DNA of 64,000 nucleotides from Rhodococcus triatomae (GTDB lineage Bacteria > Actinomycetota > Actinomycetes > Mycobacteriales > Mycobacteriaceae), in the NCBI RefSeq assembly GCF_014217785.1, contig NZ_CP048814.1, positions 4,706,001-4,770,000 of the forward strand. Direction: 5' to 3'. Shown one piece after another: positions 8,931 to 18,027 of this stretch (the first letter of the stretch is position 1; each line of letters starts with the position of its first letter). The notes below the pieces were generated by a model. The model was not told the origin of the DNA and made no database searches. It worked only from the letters and a program-made list of their open reading frames with translations. A program made the position numbers and the translations under genes.

Positions 8931-10064
8931 ATGATCCGTCTTGCCGTGGTTGCGGCGTTCCTAGCTGTCATCTCGTACCTGTTGTACCGCCGATTGATCC
9001 GAGCCACCGGGATTCCGCGACCCTGGTCGACGGTTGCGACGACCGCACTGATCGTCTTGTGGGCCTCGGCCGTGGTGGGTATCGGCGCGGGGGACGTGTT
9101 CGAGACGTCGTGGTCTCGCCCCGCCGGCTTCGTCGGCTGGGTGTGGCTGGCGGCGGTCCTCTATCTGGTTCTCGGCATCACGGCGATCGGCGCCGTCTCC
9201 TGGCTGTGGCATCGCGCCCGCCGGACGGAGCCGGTCGACCCGTCCCGCCGGAACGTCCTGCGCGCCTCGTCCGCGGCCCTCGTGATCGCGGCGGTGGGGG
9301 CCGCGGCCTACGGGGTCGGTGAGGCGGCGCGGCCGCAGGTCGTCCACGTCCAGGTTCCGCTGGAGCGGCTCCCGGACGGGTTCGTGGGCACCCGGATCGC
9401 CCTCGTCACCGACCTCCACGTGGGTCCGGCACGCGGGGAGAGCTTCACCCGGGAGGTGGTCGACCTGGTGAACGCCCAGAATCCCGATCTCGTGGCCCTC
9501 TCCGGCGATCTCGTCGACGGGACCGTGGCCAAAATCGCCCCGGATCTCGAACCGCTCGGGGACCTGCACGCCCCGCTCGGCGTGTTCGGGGTGAGCGGCA
9601 ACCACGAGTTCTACGCCGACGACGGCGGACGCTGGCTCGACGTCTGGGACACCCTGGGCATCCGGACCCTGCGCAACGAGCGCGTGGCGCTCTCACGGGA
9701 GGGTTCGGTCATCGACGTGGCCGGCGTGCACGACTATTCGTCCGAGGACCCGTACCGACCGGATCTGCCGGCTGCCCTCGTCGACCGGGATCCGTCGCGC
9801 TTCGTCCTGCTTCTCGCACACCAGCCGAAGCAGGCGCCCGAAGCCGGGGAACTCGGTGTGGATCTGCAGGTGTCCGGGCACACGCACGGTGGCCAGATGT
9901 GGCCGCTCGGCTACCTCGTCCCGCTGCAGCAGCCGTCCGTCACCGGCCTCGACACGTTCGGCGACGCGGTGCTGTACACCAGCCGCGGCGTGGGGACGTG
10001 GGGACCGCCCGTGCGGGTCGCGACCCCACCCGAGATCACGATCCTCGAACTCGTCCGCCCCTGA
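8931..10064 (+). CDS. Membrane-bound metallophosphoesterase
   Basis: A 377-residue protein with four N-terminal membrane helices (to ~residue 130, including a basic RRNVLRAS segment before the last one). A calcineurin-like phosphoesterase domain follows and shows all dimetal motifs in order: DLHVG, GDLVDG, GNHEFY, LLAHQP and GHTHGGQ. Members hydrolyse phosphodiesters, for example UDP-diacylglucosamine or UDP-linked lipids in the YaeI/LpxH group; the substrate here is unknown. ATG at 8931 follows the stop of the VWA gene at 8929, so translation is probably coupled and the two products may work together at the membrane. Confidence 0.87.
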   Translation: MIRLAVVAAFLAVISYLLYRRLIRATGIPRPWSTVATTALIVLWASAVVGIGAGDVFETSWSRPAGFVGWVWLAAVLYLVLGITAIGAVSWLWHRARRTEPVDPSRRNVLRASSAALVIAAVGAAAYGVGEAARPQVVHVQVPLERLPDGFVGTRIALVTDLHVGPARGESFTREVVDLVNAQNPDLVALSGDLVDGTVAKIAPDLEPLGDLHAPLGVFGVSGNHEFYADDGGRWLDVWDTLGIRTLRNERVALSREGSVIDVAGVHDYSSEDPYRPDLPAALVDRDPSRFVLLLAHQPKQAPEAGELGVDLQVSGHTHGGQMWPLGYLVPLQQPSVTGLDTFGDAVLYTSRGVGTWGPPVRVATPPEITILELVRP

Positions 10065-10091
10065 CCCCTCCCGTGCCTCCGCTCCCCTTCC

Positions 10092-10142
10092 GGATGAATG
10101 GCAATTTCATCGCCTCTGAGGCGATGAAATTGCCATTCATCC
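10092..10142. terminator. 51-bp near-perfect palindrome between convergent genes
   Basis: Two 25-nt arms (10092-10116 and 10118-10142) are exact reverse complements around a single T at 10117. It lies between the stop codons of the phosphoesterase (10064, plus) and gcvP (10152, minus), so it can act as a bidirectional terminator. Its AT-rich arm (ATGAATGGCAATTTCATC) contrasts with the GC-rich surroundings, which suggests a mobile or repeated palindromic element. Confidence 0.75.
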
Positions 10143-10151
10143 AGGGGCGGA

Positions 10152-12995
10152 TCAGGCGAAGGCCTCCAGCGGCGGGCAGGAGCACACCAGGTTGCGATCG
10201 CCGTGCGCGCCGTCGATGCGCCGCACCGAGGGCCACACCTTCGGACGGCCCGTTCCGCGCGGGTAGGCCGCGAGTTCCCGGCTGTACGGGTGATTCCACT
10301 CGGTCACCAGGCAGTGCGCGGTATGGGGCGCGCCGCGCAGCGGATTGTCGTCCACCGGCCACTCGCCGGACCCGACCCTGTCGATCTCCTTGCGGATCGA
10401 GATCATCGCCTCGCAGAACTCGTCGATCTCGGCCAGGTTCTCGCTCTCGGTCGGCTCGACCATCAGGGTTCCCGCCACCGGGAAGCTCATCGTGGGCGCG
10501 TGGAAGCCGTAGTCGGCGAGCCGCTTCGCGACATCGTCCACCGTCACGCCCGTGGCCTTGGTGAGCGGACGCAGATCGAGGATGCACTCGTGCGCCACCA
10601 TCCCGTTCTCGCCGGTGTAGAGGACGGGGAAGTACTCGTCGAGACGGCGTGCGATGTAGTTCGCCGACGCGATCGCGGTCAACGACGCACGGCGCAGCTC
10701 GCGGGCCCCCATCATCCGGATGTACGCCCAACTGATCGGCAGGATCGAGGCGCTGCCGTACGGGGCCGCCGACACCGGGCCGCCGCCTCCGAGTCCCGGC
10801 ACCGCCGGGTGCCCCGGCAGGAACGGTGCGAGGTGCGAGCGCACGCCGATCGGGCCGACACCGGGACCGCCGCCGCCGTGCGGAATGCAGAAGGTCTTGT
10901 GCAGATTGAGGTGGCTGACGTCCCCGCCGAAGCGGCCGGGCCGGGCGAGCCCCACCAGCGCATTGAGGTTGGCACCGTCCACGTACACCTGGCCACCCGC
11001 ATCGTGTACCGCCGCACAGATGTCTGCGACCTCATGCTCGTACACACCGTGCGTCGACGGGTAGGTGATCATGATCGCGGACAGTTGTTCGGTGTGCGCG
11101 GCGATCTTGGCCTTCAGATCGTCGACGTCGACATCGCCGTTGGACCGGCAGGCCACCACGACGACCTTCATCCCCGCCATCACCGCGGACGCGGCGTTGG
11201 TGCCGTGCGCACTGGACGGGATCAGGCAGACGTCGCGGTGATCGTCACCGCGGCTGAGGTGGTAGGCGCGGATCGCCAGCAGACCGGCGTACTCCCCCTG
11301 GCTTCCCGCGTTGGGCTGCATACTGACCGCGTCGTAGCCGGTGACCGCTGCCAGCCACGTCTCCAGGTCGGCGACGATCCGGCGGATTCCCGGCGTGTCC
11401 GACTCGGGGGCGAAGGGGTGCAGGCCCGCGAAACCCGGCCAGGTGATCGATTCCATCTCGGCGGTGGCGTTGAGCTTCATGGTGCAGGACCCGAGCGGGA
11501 TCATGCTCCGGTCCAGCGCGATGTCCTTGTCCGACAGAGCGCGCAGGTAGCGCAGCATCGCCGTCTCGGTGCGGTAGCGCGTGAACGCCTCGTGCCGGAG
11601 GTAGTCGGTGGTGCGGGCGAGTGCGGCGGGAACCGCGTTGCCGCCCACGTTCGCGACGCCGGCGGCCCCGAACGCGGCGGCGACCGCCGTGACGTGTGCT
11701 GCGGTCGTGGCTTCGTCACACGCGATGCCGACGTGGTCGTCGTCCACGTGGCGCAGGTTGATTCCCGCGTCCTTCGCCGCGGCCACGACGTCCGCCGCGC
11801 GCCCGGGGACGCGGGTGAGGACGGTGTCGAAGAACGCCTCGTGCACCACGTCCACCCCGGCCGCGCGCAGTGTGGTCGCGAGGGTCTCGGCGCGGTTCGC
11901 GATCCGCTGGGCAATGGCCCTCAATCCCTCCGCCCCGTGGTAGCTCGCGTACATGGCGGCGAGCACGGCCAGGAGCACCTGAGCCGTGCAGATGTTGCTG
12001 GTCGCCTTCTCACGCCGGATGTGCTGTTCGCGGGTCTGCAGCGCCAGCCGGTACGCGGTGTCGCCGTCGGCGTCCACCGACACACCGACCAATCGCCCGG
12101 GCAGCTGGCGCGCCAGTGTGGCGTGCACCGCGAGGTACCCGGCGTGCGGACCACCGAATCCCATCGGGACGCCGAAGCGCTGGGTCGTGCCGAAACACGT
12201 GTCCGCGCCGTACTCGCCGGGCGGGGTGATCAACGTCAGCGCCAGCAGATCTGCACCGACCGCGACCAGCGCGCCGCGCTCGTGTGCGGCGGCGACCAGG
12301 TCGCGGTGATCGACGAGTCGCCCGGATGACCCCGGAACCTGGGCGAGGACGCCGAAGAACTCGCCGTCGGGAAGACCGGCCGTGAGATCGGCGTCGACGA
12401 TCTCGATACCGAGGGGCTCCGCCCGGGTGGCCAGCACCGCCCGGGTCTGCGGGAACACGTCGACATCGACGACGAAACGGGGTGAGGTGTTCTTGTTCGC
12501 GCGACGCAGCAGGGTCATGGCCTCCGCCGCCGCGGTGGCCTCGTCGAGCATCGACGAGTTCGCGATCTCCATGCCGGTCAGGTCGGCGACCATGGTCTGG
12601 AAGTTGAGCAGCGCCTCGAGCCGGCCCTGGCTGATCTCCGGCTGATAGGGCGTGTAGGCGGTGTACCACGCCGGGTTCTCGATGATGTTCCGCAGCAGTA
12701 CCGGCGGGGTCAGCGTGTCGTGGTAGCCGAGGCCGATCATGGACGTGGCGACGGTGTTGCTCTCGGCGAGCGAGCGCAGTTCCGCCAGCGCTTCGTGCTC
12801 TCCCACCGGGGCGGGCAGCGCTGCGAGCCCGTCGGGGATGCCGCCTTCCGCACCGTCGAGGATGGCTGCGGGTACGGCGGACGTTGCCAGCTGATCGAGG
12901 CCGGCGACCCCCACCACGTCGAGGATCCGGGCCAACTCGCCCTCGTCGGGCCCCACATGACGGTCGGCGAAGGACAGGTTCTCGGCGTCGGTCAC
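10152..12995 (-). CDS. gcvP: Glycine dehydrogenase (decarboxylating), P protein
   Basis: A 947-residue P protein of the glycine cleavage system. It is the PLP enzyme that decarboxylates glycine and passes the aminomethyl group to the lipoyl arm of GcvH. It is a fused alpha-beta form: the N-terminal half carries the GcvPA-like domain, and the C-terminal half has the PLP lysine in [16 protein letters not shown] (Lys ~700) followed by [17 protein letters not shown]. The length is normal. Start GTG/ATG at 12995 ([16 protein letters not shown]), the canonical N-terminus. A tandem glycine riboswitch precedes it. gcvH is encoded about 3.5 kb away; no gcvT is in the window. Confidence 0.97.
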   Translation of the reverse strand: MTDAENLSFADRHVGPDEGELARILDVVGVAGLDQLATSAVPAAILDGAEGGIPDGLAALPAPVGEHEALAELRSLAESNTVATSMIGLGYHDTLTPPVLLRNIIENPAWYTAYTPYQPEISQGRLEALLNFQTMVADLTGMEIANSSMLDEATAAAEAMTLLRRANKNTSPRFVVDVDVFPQTRAVLATRAEPLGIEIVDADLTAGLPDGEFFGVLAQVPGSSGRLVDHRDLVAAAHERGALVAVGADLLALTLITPPGEYGADTCFGTTQRFGVPMGFGGPHAGYLAVHATLARQLPGRLVGVSVDADGDTAYRLALQTREQHIRREKATSNICTAQVLLAVLAAMYASYHGAEGLRAIAQRIANRAETLATTLRAAGVDVVHEAFFDTVLTRVPGRAADVVAAAKDAGINLRHVDDDHVGIACDEATTAAHVTAVAAAFGAAGVANVGGNAVPAALARTTDYLRHEAFTRYRTETAMLRYLRALSDKDIALDRSMIPLGSCTMKLNATAEMESITWPGFAGLHPFAPESDTPGIRRIVADLETWLAAVTGYDAVSMQPNAGSQGEYAGLLAIRAYHLSRGDDHRDVCLIPSSAHGTNAASAVMAGMKVVVVACRSNGDVDVDDLKAKIAAHTEQLSAIMITYPSTHGVYEHEVADICAAVHDAGGQVYVDGANLNALVGLARPGRFGGDVSHLNLHKTFCIPHGGGGPGVGPIGVRSHLAPFLPGHPAVPGLGGGGPVSAAPYGSASILPISWAYIRMMGARELRRASLTAIASANYIARRLDEYFPVLYTGENGMVAHECILDLRPLTKATGVTVDDVAKRLADYGFHAPTMSFPVAGTLMVEPTESENLAEIDEFCEAMISIRKEIDRVGSGEWPVDDNPLRGAPHTAHCLVTEWNHPYSRELAAYPRGTGRPKVWPSVRRIDGAHGDRNLVCSCPPLEAFA

Positions 12996-13047
12996 GAATC
13001 ACTCCAGAGGTTCGAAGGAGGCACCGTGGCGGGTCAGCCCGGTGTGT

Positions 13048-13262
13048 CCTCCCCCTCTGTCGCCTGCTCGAACGAGCGCCTGAGAGATTCGGCGGAACCC
13101 GAGAGTCCGCTTTTCCCCGTGGGCGGGTGGGTGCTCCCACCGCTTTCCAGAGGCGTCGGAGCCCGCACGGTCCTGTGTGCCTGAGAGATTGACGGGGAGG
13201 TGCTGCTCCTTCGGCGCCCGTTCCCCTCGGATGACTCCTCGAGGCCCGGAACTCTCCCGCAC
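13048..13262 (-). promoter_or_regulatory. Tandem glycine riboswitch upstream of gcvP
   Basis: Read on the minus strand there are two similar aptamers in series. Each contains the conserved GGGAGAG-like start or its equivalent, GCCGAAGGAGCA or the CCGAATCTCTCAGGC type core, and the terminal ACAGAGGGGGAGG type stretch. AATCTCTCAGGC occurs twice, near 13175 and 13080. This is the architecture of the two-aptamer glycine riboswitch. It ends about 50 nt before the gcvP start, so it probably activates gcvP expression when glycine is abundant. Confidence 0.93.
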
Positions 13263-13330
13263 GGCGTCGACGCAGATCCCAGTCTATGCCAACGCGGCCG
13301 CCTGCTCTGCGCGTGGTGACCGGGTGTGAC

Positions 13331-13963
13331 CTATCCGGTCTTGCGGTTCGCGCGGTTGCGCCGCCGCGAGGACAACTCGTCCTCCGGTGCCTGCTCCGTC
13401 TCGCCGCCGTCGGCGCGCTCGGCGGGGAATGCGGCGATCGTCCCGGTCAACTCGCGCATCGCGCCGCTCACCGCGATCCCGAACACGCCCTGACCACCCT
13501 GCAGCAGATCCACGACCTCTTCCGCGGACGTGCACTCGTAGACGGTGGTGCCGTCGGAGAAGAGGGTGATCCTGGCCAGGTCCCGCACACCCCGGCTGCG
13601 CAGATGATCGACCGCGACGCGGATGTTCTGCAGGGAGATCCCGGTGTCGAGCAGTCTCTTCACGATCTTGAGGACGAGGATGTCCTTGAACGAGTACAAG
13701 CGCTGGCTTCCCGAGCCGGCCGCCCCACGAATCGAGGGCACGACGAGCCCGGTGCGAGCCCAGTAGTCCAGTTGACGGTAGGTGATGCCGGCGATCTGGC
13801 AGGCGCTGGGCACCCGGTAGCCGACCAGGTCATCAGGAACCGAATCGTCCGGGAAGAGACCGGGTTGGATGTCCTCGCTGTCCGGCGTGACACCGCTCGG
13901 CGCGGGCTCGACACGTCCGTCGAGCCTCGGATCCAGCTCCTGGTCCTGCGGCCGCTCTCCCAC
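13331..13963 (-). CDS. MerR-family regulator (Rv1830 type)
   Basis: A 210-residue protein with a winged-helix MerR DNA-binding domain at residues ~45-115 (VPSACQIAGITYRQLDYWARTGLV, then YSFKDILVLKIVKRLLDTG). A C-terminal domain of unknown ligand (ARITLFSDGTTVYEC) and an Arg-rich tail (SSRRRNRANRKTG) follow. It corresponds to Rv1830, which sits in the same gene order in M. tuberculosis and is implicated in cell division and growth rate control. The GTG start follows GAGGGAG by 7 nt. It lies 270 bp downstream of the Rv1829-like gene, with its own probable promoter in that gap. Confidence 0.85.
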   Translation of the reverse strand: MGERPQDQELDPRLDGRVEPAPSGVTPDSEDIQPGLFPDDSVPDDLVGYRVPSACQIAGITYRQLDYWARTGLVVPSIRGAAGSGSQRLYSFKDILVLKIVKRLLDTGISLQNIRVAVDHLRSRGVRDLARITLFSDGTTVYECTSAEEVVDLLQGGQGVFGIAVSGAMRELTGTIAAFPAERADGGETEQAPEDELSSRRRNRANRKTG

Positions 13964-14235
13964 TGACTACTCCCTCTCGCAAGTTGCACTGAACCCGACG
14001 ATCAGTGCGCCTGTGACGCCTCACGCCGACATCGGCCCGGTACCTGCGGACCTACTCAGCGTACGCTCGATGCTCACTGCAGGGCAGGTGATCACCGGTT
14101 CTGCGGGGCAGACACGGTGCCGTTCACTACATCGAACGCTATGACTCCGACACTGCGGGGTCAACGCGACGCGCCCGAAAAGTCTCAACCTTTACTCGAG
14201 AGATGTGACTTCCCGTTAGTGCGGCAGAGTGCAAT

Positions 14236-14709
14236 CTATCCGTCGGTGGCCTTGAAATCGTCCGGCGACACGGATTCGAGGAACTCTTTGAACTTTTCGA
14301 CCTCGTCCTCGCGCTCGTCCGGCATCACCAGACCTGCCTCGGCGAGGACCGATTCCTCCGCGAAGATGGGAACACCCGCTCGGAGCGCGATAGCCACCGA
14401 ATCCGAGGGCCGCGCCGACAGCTTCGTGTCACCGTCGAAGACCAGGTCCGCATAGAACGTGCCTTCCTGGAGATCGACGATGCGGACTTCGAGCAGGCTG
14501 CGGCCGAACAGTTCGATCATGTTCTTGATCAAGTCGTGGGTGAGCGGCCGTGCGGGTTCGACGCCCTGCTGTTCGAGGGCGATCGCCGTGGCCTCCGTCT
14601 GACCGATCCAGATGGGCAGGTAGCGATCCCCGTTCGACTCCCGCAGAAGCAGTACCGGCTGGTTCTGCGGTTGCTCGACGCGGACTCCGATCACGTGCAT
14701 TTCGCTCAT
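14236..14709 (-). CDS. Bifunctional nuclease family protein (DUF151, Rv1829 type)
   Basis: A 157-residue cytoplasmic protein of the DUF151 family, whose plant and archaeal members have reported RNase/DNase activity. The core block is LPIWIGQTEATAIALEQQG ... TLIKN-like HDLIKNMIELFG ... ARPSDSVAIALRAGVPIF, followed by an acidic tail (DEREDEVEKFKEFLES). I chose the ATG at 14709 because GGAGGC lies 8 nt upstream; a TTG five codons earlier would overlap that SD. It lies between ftsR and the Rv1830-type regulator, the same order as in mycobacteria. Confidence 0.88.
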   Translation of the reverse strand: MSEMHVIGVRVEQPQNQPVLLLRESNGDRYLPIWIGQTEATAIALEQQGVEPARPLTHDLIKNMIELFGRSLLEVRIVDLQEGTFYADLVFDGDTKLSARPSDSVAIALRAGVPIFAEESVLAEAGLVMPDEREDEVEKFKEFLESVSPDDFKATDG

Positions 14710-14842
14710 CGCGTCTGCCTCCAACCTGGGGTGGCCTGTGCACGGCCTCGAGGGTGACCCGGAACGGCGCAGTGCCGTAACTGGATTCTATGCGAACTCT
14801 GCCGGGTGATCGACTCGCTACCGCATCGCCACCGACGCCAGC

Positions 14843-15580
14843 TCAGCGGTCGAGCGCACCCCGCACCGCGGACTTCACGAGACAGGTGTGCAGCGTCAGC
14901 GACAGCGCCGCGAGCTCCCGAACCATTTCCTCGGCGCGGTCCCGGGCACCCGCATCGCGTCCCTTCGCGACGGGGCCGGCGATCTGGGCGACCAGCCCCG
15001 CCTCGCGGTCTGCGGCGAGCTTGAACGCGCGCAGATGCCGGACCTCGAGGCCGAACTCGGACATCGCCTTGGCGGTCCGCGTGAGCGTCACGGCGTCCTC
15101 GCCGAAGAATCCCGCAGCACCCGGAACGACGAGGCCGCCCCGGATCAGCTCGGTGAGGAACTTCTCGTCCACCCCGGACCGCTCGAGCAGATCCTCCCGA
15201 GAGATGCGGACCTCGCGCTGCGCACGGAACTCCTCCGGCGAGATCTCACCGGGGGCGATCGCCAGCGCCCGCGGGCGCCGCGGTGCCGCATCGACGGCAC
15301 CGACCGTCGCGGCTCCGCGGTCGATCGCCTCGAGCTGTTCCTTGATGACCTTCAGCGGCAGGTACTGATCCCGTTGGGCGGTGAGCACGTAGCGCAGACG
15401 CTCGCAGTCGGCGACCGAGAACCTCCGGTAGCCCGACGGCGTCCGCTCCGGGCTGATGAGCCCCTCCGCCTCGAGAAAGCGGATCTTCGAGATCGTGACG
15501 TCCGGGAAGTCGGGGCGCAACCGGTCCAGGACGGTACCGATCGACATCCCCGACTGCGCCGGCTGCCGCACGGCGGTCAC
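14843..15580 (-). CDS. ftsR: MerR-family cell-division regulator FtsR
   Basis: A 245-residue MerR protein (Rv1828 / corynebacterial FtsR type, which activates ftsZ transcription in Corynebacterium glutamicum). The DNA-binding domain is at residues ~12-85 (SIGTVLDRLRPDFPDVTISKIRFLEAEGLISPERT, then GYRRFSVADCERLRYVL). The C-terminal effector-like domain contains the repeated HTH-like block FLTELIRGGLVVP. The GTG start at 15580 overlaps the garA stop codon (GTGA), so the two are translationally coupled. A link between carbon/nitrogen status (GarA) and division gene expression (FtsR) is suggested by this coupling, but that is inference. Confidence 0.9.
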   Translation of the reverse strand: MTAVRQPAQSGMSIGTVLDRLRPDFPDVTISKIRFLEAEGLISPERTPSGYRRFSVADCERLRYVLTAQRDQYLPLKVIKEQLEAIDRGAATVGAVDAAPRRPRALAIAPGEISPEEFRAQREVRISREDLLERSGVDEKFLTELIRGGLVVPGAAGFFGEDAVTLTRTAKAMSEFGLEVRHLRAFKLAADREAGLVAQIAGPVAKGRDAGARDRAEEMVRELAALSLTLHTCLVKSAVRGALDR

Positions 15581-16074
15581 TGGCTACCTGCACCAGCCGG
15601 TGTCTCACCGATCTGCGATCCGCCCGTCGGACGGGGACCGGTCAGGAACACCAGGCGGAACTTACCGATCTGCACCTCGTCACCGTTGACCAGTACCGCG
15701 GAGTCGACGGGCTCCCGGTTGACGTAGGTGCCGTTGAGGCTGCCCACGTCGACGACCTGGAATTCGTCGTCGTCCTGGCGGAACTCCGCATGCCGACGGC
15801 TGACCGTCACGTCGTCGAGGAAGATGTCGCTGTCCGGGTGACGACCGGCCGAGGTGGTCGGCTGGTCGAGCAGGAACCGCGAACCCGCGTTGGGGCCGCG
15901 CTTGACGACCAGAAGCGCGGAACCGGCGGGGAGCCCTTCGACGCCGGAGACCGGTGCCTCCGCACCGGTAGCGGCCGAGGAGTTGTCGAGCTCGTTGAGA
16001 AAATCTGCGCGGAAGACCGAAGTGGTCTCCGCCGGCGTCTCCCCGTATGCCGCGTCGTTCCCGTTCTCGCTCAC
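15577..16074 (-). CDS. garA: FHA-domain regulator GarA (OdhI)
   Basis: A 165-residue protein. The N-terminal phosphorylation motif ETTSVF carries two threonines (Thr17/Thr18 here) that are targets of PknB/PknG-type kinases in relatives. The FHA domain (residues ~65-145) shows SAGRHPDSDIFLDDVTVSRRH and SLNGTYVN. Unphosphorylated GarA/OdhI inhibits 2-oxoglutarate dehydrogenase and modulates glutamate dehydrogenase and glutamate synthase; phosphorylation makes the FHA domain bind its own tail and releases the targets. The GTG start has GAGGAGG 6 nt upstream. The 400-bp gap before it probably holds its promoter. Confidence 0.95.
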   Translation of the reverse strand: MSENGNDAAYGETPAETTSVFRADFLNELDNSSAATGAEAPVSGVEGLPAGSALLVVKRGPNAGSRFLLDQPTTSAGRHPDSDIFLDDVTVSRRHAEFRQDDDEFQVVDVGSLNGTYVNREPVDSAVLVNGDEVQIGKFRLVFLTGPRPTGGSQIGETPAGAGSQ

Positions 16075-16474
16075 CGTTGTCCTCCTCGATTCTTCGCCCA
16101 GCTTCGTTCACCGGGCGACGCAGTGCTCAGGCCCGCCGCGAACCGTGCTGCTCGTCGCGACTCGGCGCTACCTCGTGCCTTGCGGTCGTTCCCGCGGTGC
16201 TCCCGCCGTTCCCGACCGCTCGTGTTCTTCTGTCCTTCTCGCCTACTCGGCCGGTGCGCTGCTCCCCCGAGCCGACTCCCGCTCGCGTCGACTCCTGCAC
16301 CAACCCTGCGGTTTGCTCCCCTCACCAATCATCGAGCGGCCTGCGCCCCGACTCGGCACACGCGTGTGCCTCGACCGTACCCTGCACGACCCGTGCCGTG
16401 TAGACGGACTTGCCACCGTGTCCGGTAGTTGCCCAGTTCACCGGTACAACTCCCGAAACCCCAGGGCCACCGAA
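16075..16474 (-). other. Non-coding gap between gcvH and garA
   Basis: About 400 bp without a convincing gene. Short open frames on both strands have no recognisable domain or RBS. The sequence is C-rich on the plus strand, with low-complexity CTCG/TCCCG runs. It most likely carries the garA promoter and leader; no clear terminator hairpin was seen. Confidence 0.5.
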
Positions 16475-16879
16475 CTATCCGTTCGTTATCTCTTCGTAAC
16501 CAGCGGCGTCGAGCGTGCCCGCCAGAGCCGCGTCCAGCGTGGCCTCGTCGGCCACCTCGAGTTCCACGAGCCACCCGTCTCCGTACGGGCCCGAGTTGAC
16601 CAGTTCGGGACTGGCGTCGAGGGCCGCGTTCACCGCCGCGACGGTGCCGGTGAGCGGCGCATAGATGTCGGAGACGCTTTTGGTGGACTCGACCTCGCCG
16701 AACGAGTCGCCCGCCGTCACCGACTCCTTCTCCGCGGGAAGCTGAACGAACACGACGTCGCCGAGCTGGGACTGCGCGAAGTCGGTGATTCCGACCCGCA
16801 CCGTGGTCGGACCGGTGCGCTTCACCCATTCGTGTTCCGCCGTGTAACGCAGGTCGGCGGGGATGTCGAGCTCACTCAC
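16475..16879 (-). CDS. gcvH: Glycine cleavage system H protein
   Basis: A 134-residue lipoyl carrier that shuttles the aminomethyl group between the P and T proteins. The lipoylation lysine is Lys67 in GEVESTKSVSDIYAP; the family core GDVVFVQLP and PYGDGWLVELE are intact and the length is typical. GTG start at 16879 with AAGGAAG 6 nt upstream. It is located between DUF881/sbp and garA, as in mycobacteria, and is separate from gcvP and its riboswitch. Confidence 0.97.
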   Translation of the reverse strand: MSELDIPADLRYTAEHEWVKRTGPTTVRVGITDFAQSQLGDVVFVQLPAEKESVTAGDSFGEVESTKSVSDIYAPLTGTVAAVNAALDASPELVNSGPYGDGWLVELEVADEATLDAALAGTLDAAGYEEITNG

Positions 16880-16924
16880 TGGTGGCTTCCTTTCGGTTGC
16901 GACCCGGGACCGGGTCGCCTCGTG

Positions 16925-17665
16925 TCAGTTTCCGGGCTGAGCGTATTGGCGCGGTTCGATCTCCCGCAAGGCGGCGACGGTGAGCTGGCCCGACTGTTCG
17001 ATGGTGATGCGCCCGCCGCTGCGGGAGACGTGATCGACGACACCGCCGGGAATGTTGAGCGCGGCTGCCAGTGTGGGCGGATCACCGATCGCGACAACGC
17101 CGTACGGCGAGGTCAGCACCTGGCCGTCCACCTCGAGACGCCCGGCCGCGCCGGCCACCCACGAGTCCACTCCGACCCGGAGTGCGGCTCCGTCGTCACC
17201 TCGGATCTCGATGGCCTCGGCTCCCGCCGCGCGCAGTTCCTGGAGTAGGTCGAGAATCACATCGGGCCCGACTCCGCTGCTCGGATCGGTCACGGTCATC
17301 GAGATCCCCGGACCGGCCGCCGGTACGGTCCCGATCTGGATCGACAACGACGTCAGCCGGGCCCGTGCCTGGTCGAGCGCCGCTTGCGGGCCGCCGCCCT
17401 GCTGTAGTTCGTTCAGCGTCTGCTCGAGGCCGGAAACCTGTTGCCGCAGCGCCGCTTCCCGCTGGTTCACGGTGTCCAGCACCACCAGCAGATCCGCCGG
17501 GCTCGCCGAGTCGAGGGCGTCCCCGGAGCCGGTGGTCTTGACCTGTGTCGCGATCGCGACGCCCAGCCCACCCAGCAGCAGCGCCGCGATGATCGCGAAG
17601 ACCGCGTGTGAGCGACGCGAACCCGAGGAGTCCGTGTGCAGTTCGTGCTTGCCCTCGCTGCTCAT
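16925..17665 (-). CDS. DUF881 membrane-anchored protein (Rv1825 type)
   Basis: A 246-residue protein. One transmembrane helix lies near residues 19-40 (AVFAIIAALLLGGLGVAIATQ), followed by a coiled-coil-like stretch (VNQREAALRQQVSGLEQTLNELQ) and the DUF881 domain (GPGISMTVTDPSS ... LLQELRAAGAEAIEIRGD ... SPYGVVAIGDPPTLAAAL). I took ATG 17665 (MSSEGKHELH) since it overlaps the end of the small basic protein gene, whose stop begins at 17669. DUF881 proteins accompany the small basic protein near division genes in many actinobacteria. The role is unproven but probably envelope-associated. Confidence 0.87.
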   Translation of the reverse strand: MSSEGKHELHTDSSGSRRSHAVFAIIAALLLGGLGVAIATQVKTTGSGDALDSASPADLLVVLDTVNQREAALRQQVSGLEQTLNELQQGGGPQAALDQARARLTSLSIQIGTVPAAGPGISMTVTDPSSGVGPDVILDLLQELRAAGAEAIEIRGDDGAALRVGVDSWVAGAAGRLEVDGQVLTSPYGVVAIGDPPTLAAALNIPGGVVDHVSRSGGRITIEQSGQLTVAALREIEPRQYAQPGN

Positions 17666-17666
17666 C

Positions 17667-18026
17667 TCACGCCCCGAACAGTCGTCGACGCAGGGCCGCG
17701 GCGTTGCCGAAGATCCGGATCCCGAGCACCACCACGATGGCCGTCGACAACTGCGTTCCGACGCCCAGCTGGTCACCCAGCCACACGATGAGCGCCGCGA
17801 CCAACACGTTGAAGACGAACGAGACCACGAACACCTTGGCGTCGAAGATCTCGTCGAGGTATGCGCGCAGACCGCCGAACACGGCGTCGAGGGCCGCGAC
17901 GACCGCGATCGGAAGATAGGGCTGCACCGCGTCGGGAACGTTCGGGCTGAACACCACCCCGAGGACGATGCCGACGACCAGAGCGGCGAGTCCGTAGACC
18001 GCCGAGCCGACCTTCATCTGTTTCAC
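17667..18026 (-). CDS. sbp: Small basic protein (DUF1290 family, Rv1824 type)
   Basis: A 119-residue membrane protein with three hydrophobic helices (VYGLAALVVGIVLGVVFSP; YLPIAVVAALDAVFGGLRAYL; VFVVSFVFNVLVAALIVWLG) and a basic C-terminus (AAALRRRLFGA), matching the Sbp/DUF1290 family often found near ftsZ or division genes. The GTG at 18026 is preferred because GGGGGAG lies 7 nt upstream; the ATG at 18017 is too distant from it. The gene sits between two DUF881 genes with overlapping or adjacent stops and starts, so the three probably form one translation-coupled unit. Confidence 0.87.
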   Translation of the reverse strand: MKQMKVGSAVYGLAALVVGIVLGVVFSPNVPDAVQPYLPIAVVAALDAVFGGLRAYLDEIFDAKVFVVSFVFNVLVAALIVWLGDQLGVGTQLSTAIVVVLGIRIFGNAAALRRRLFGA

Positions 18027-18027
18027 G

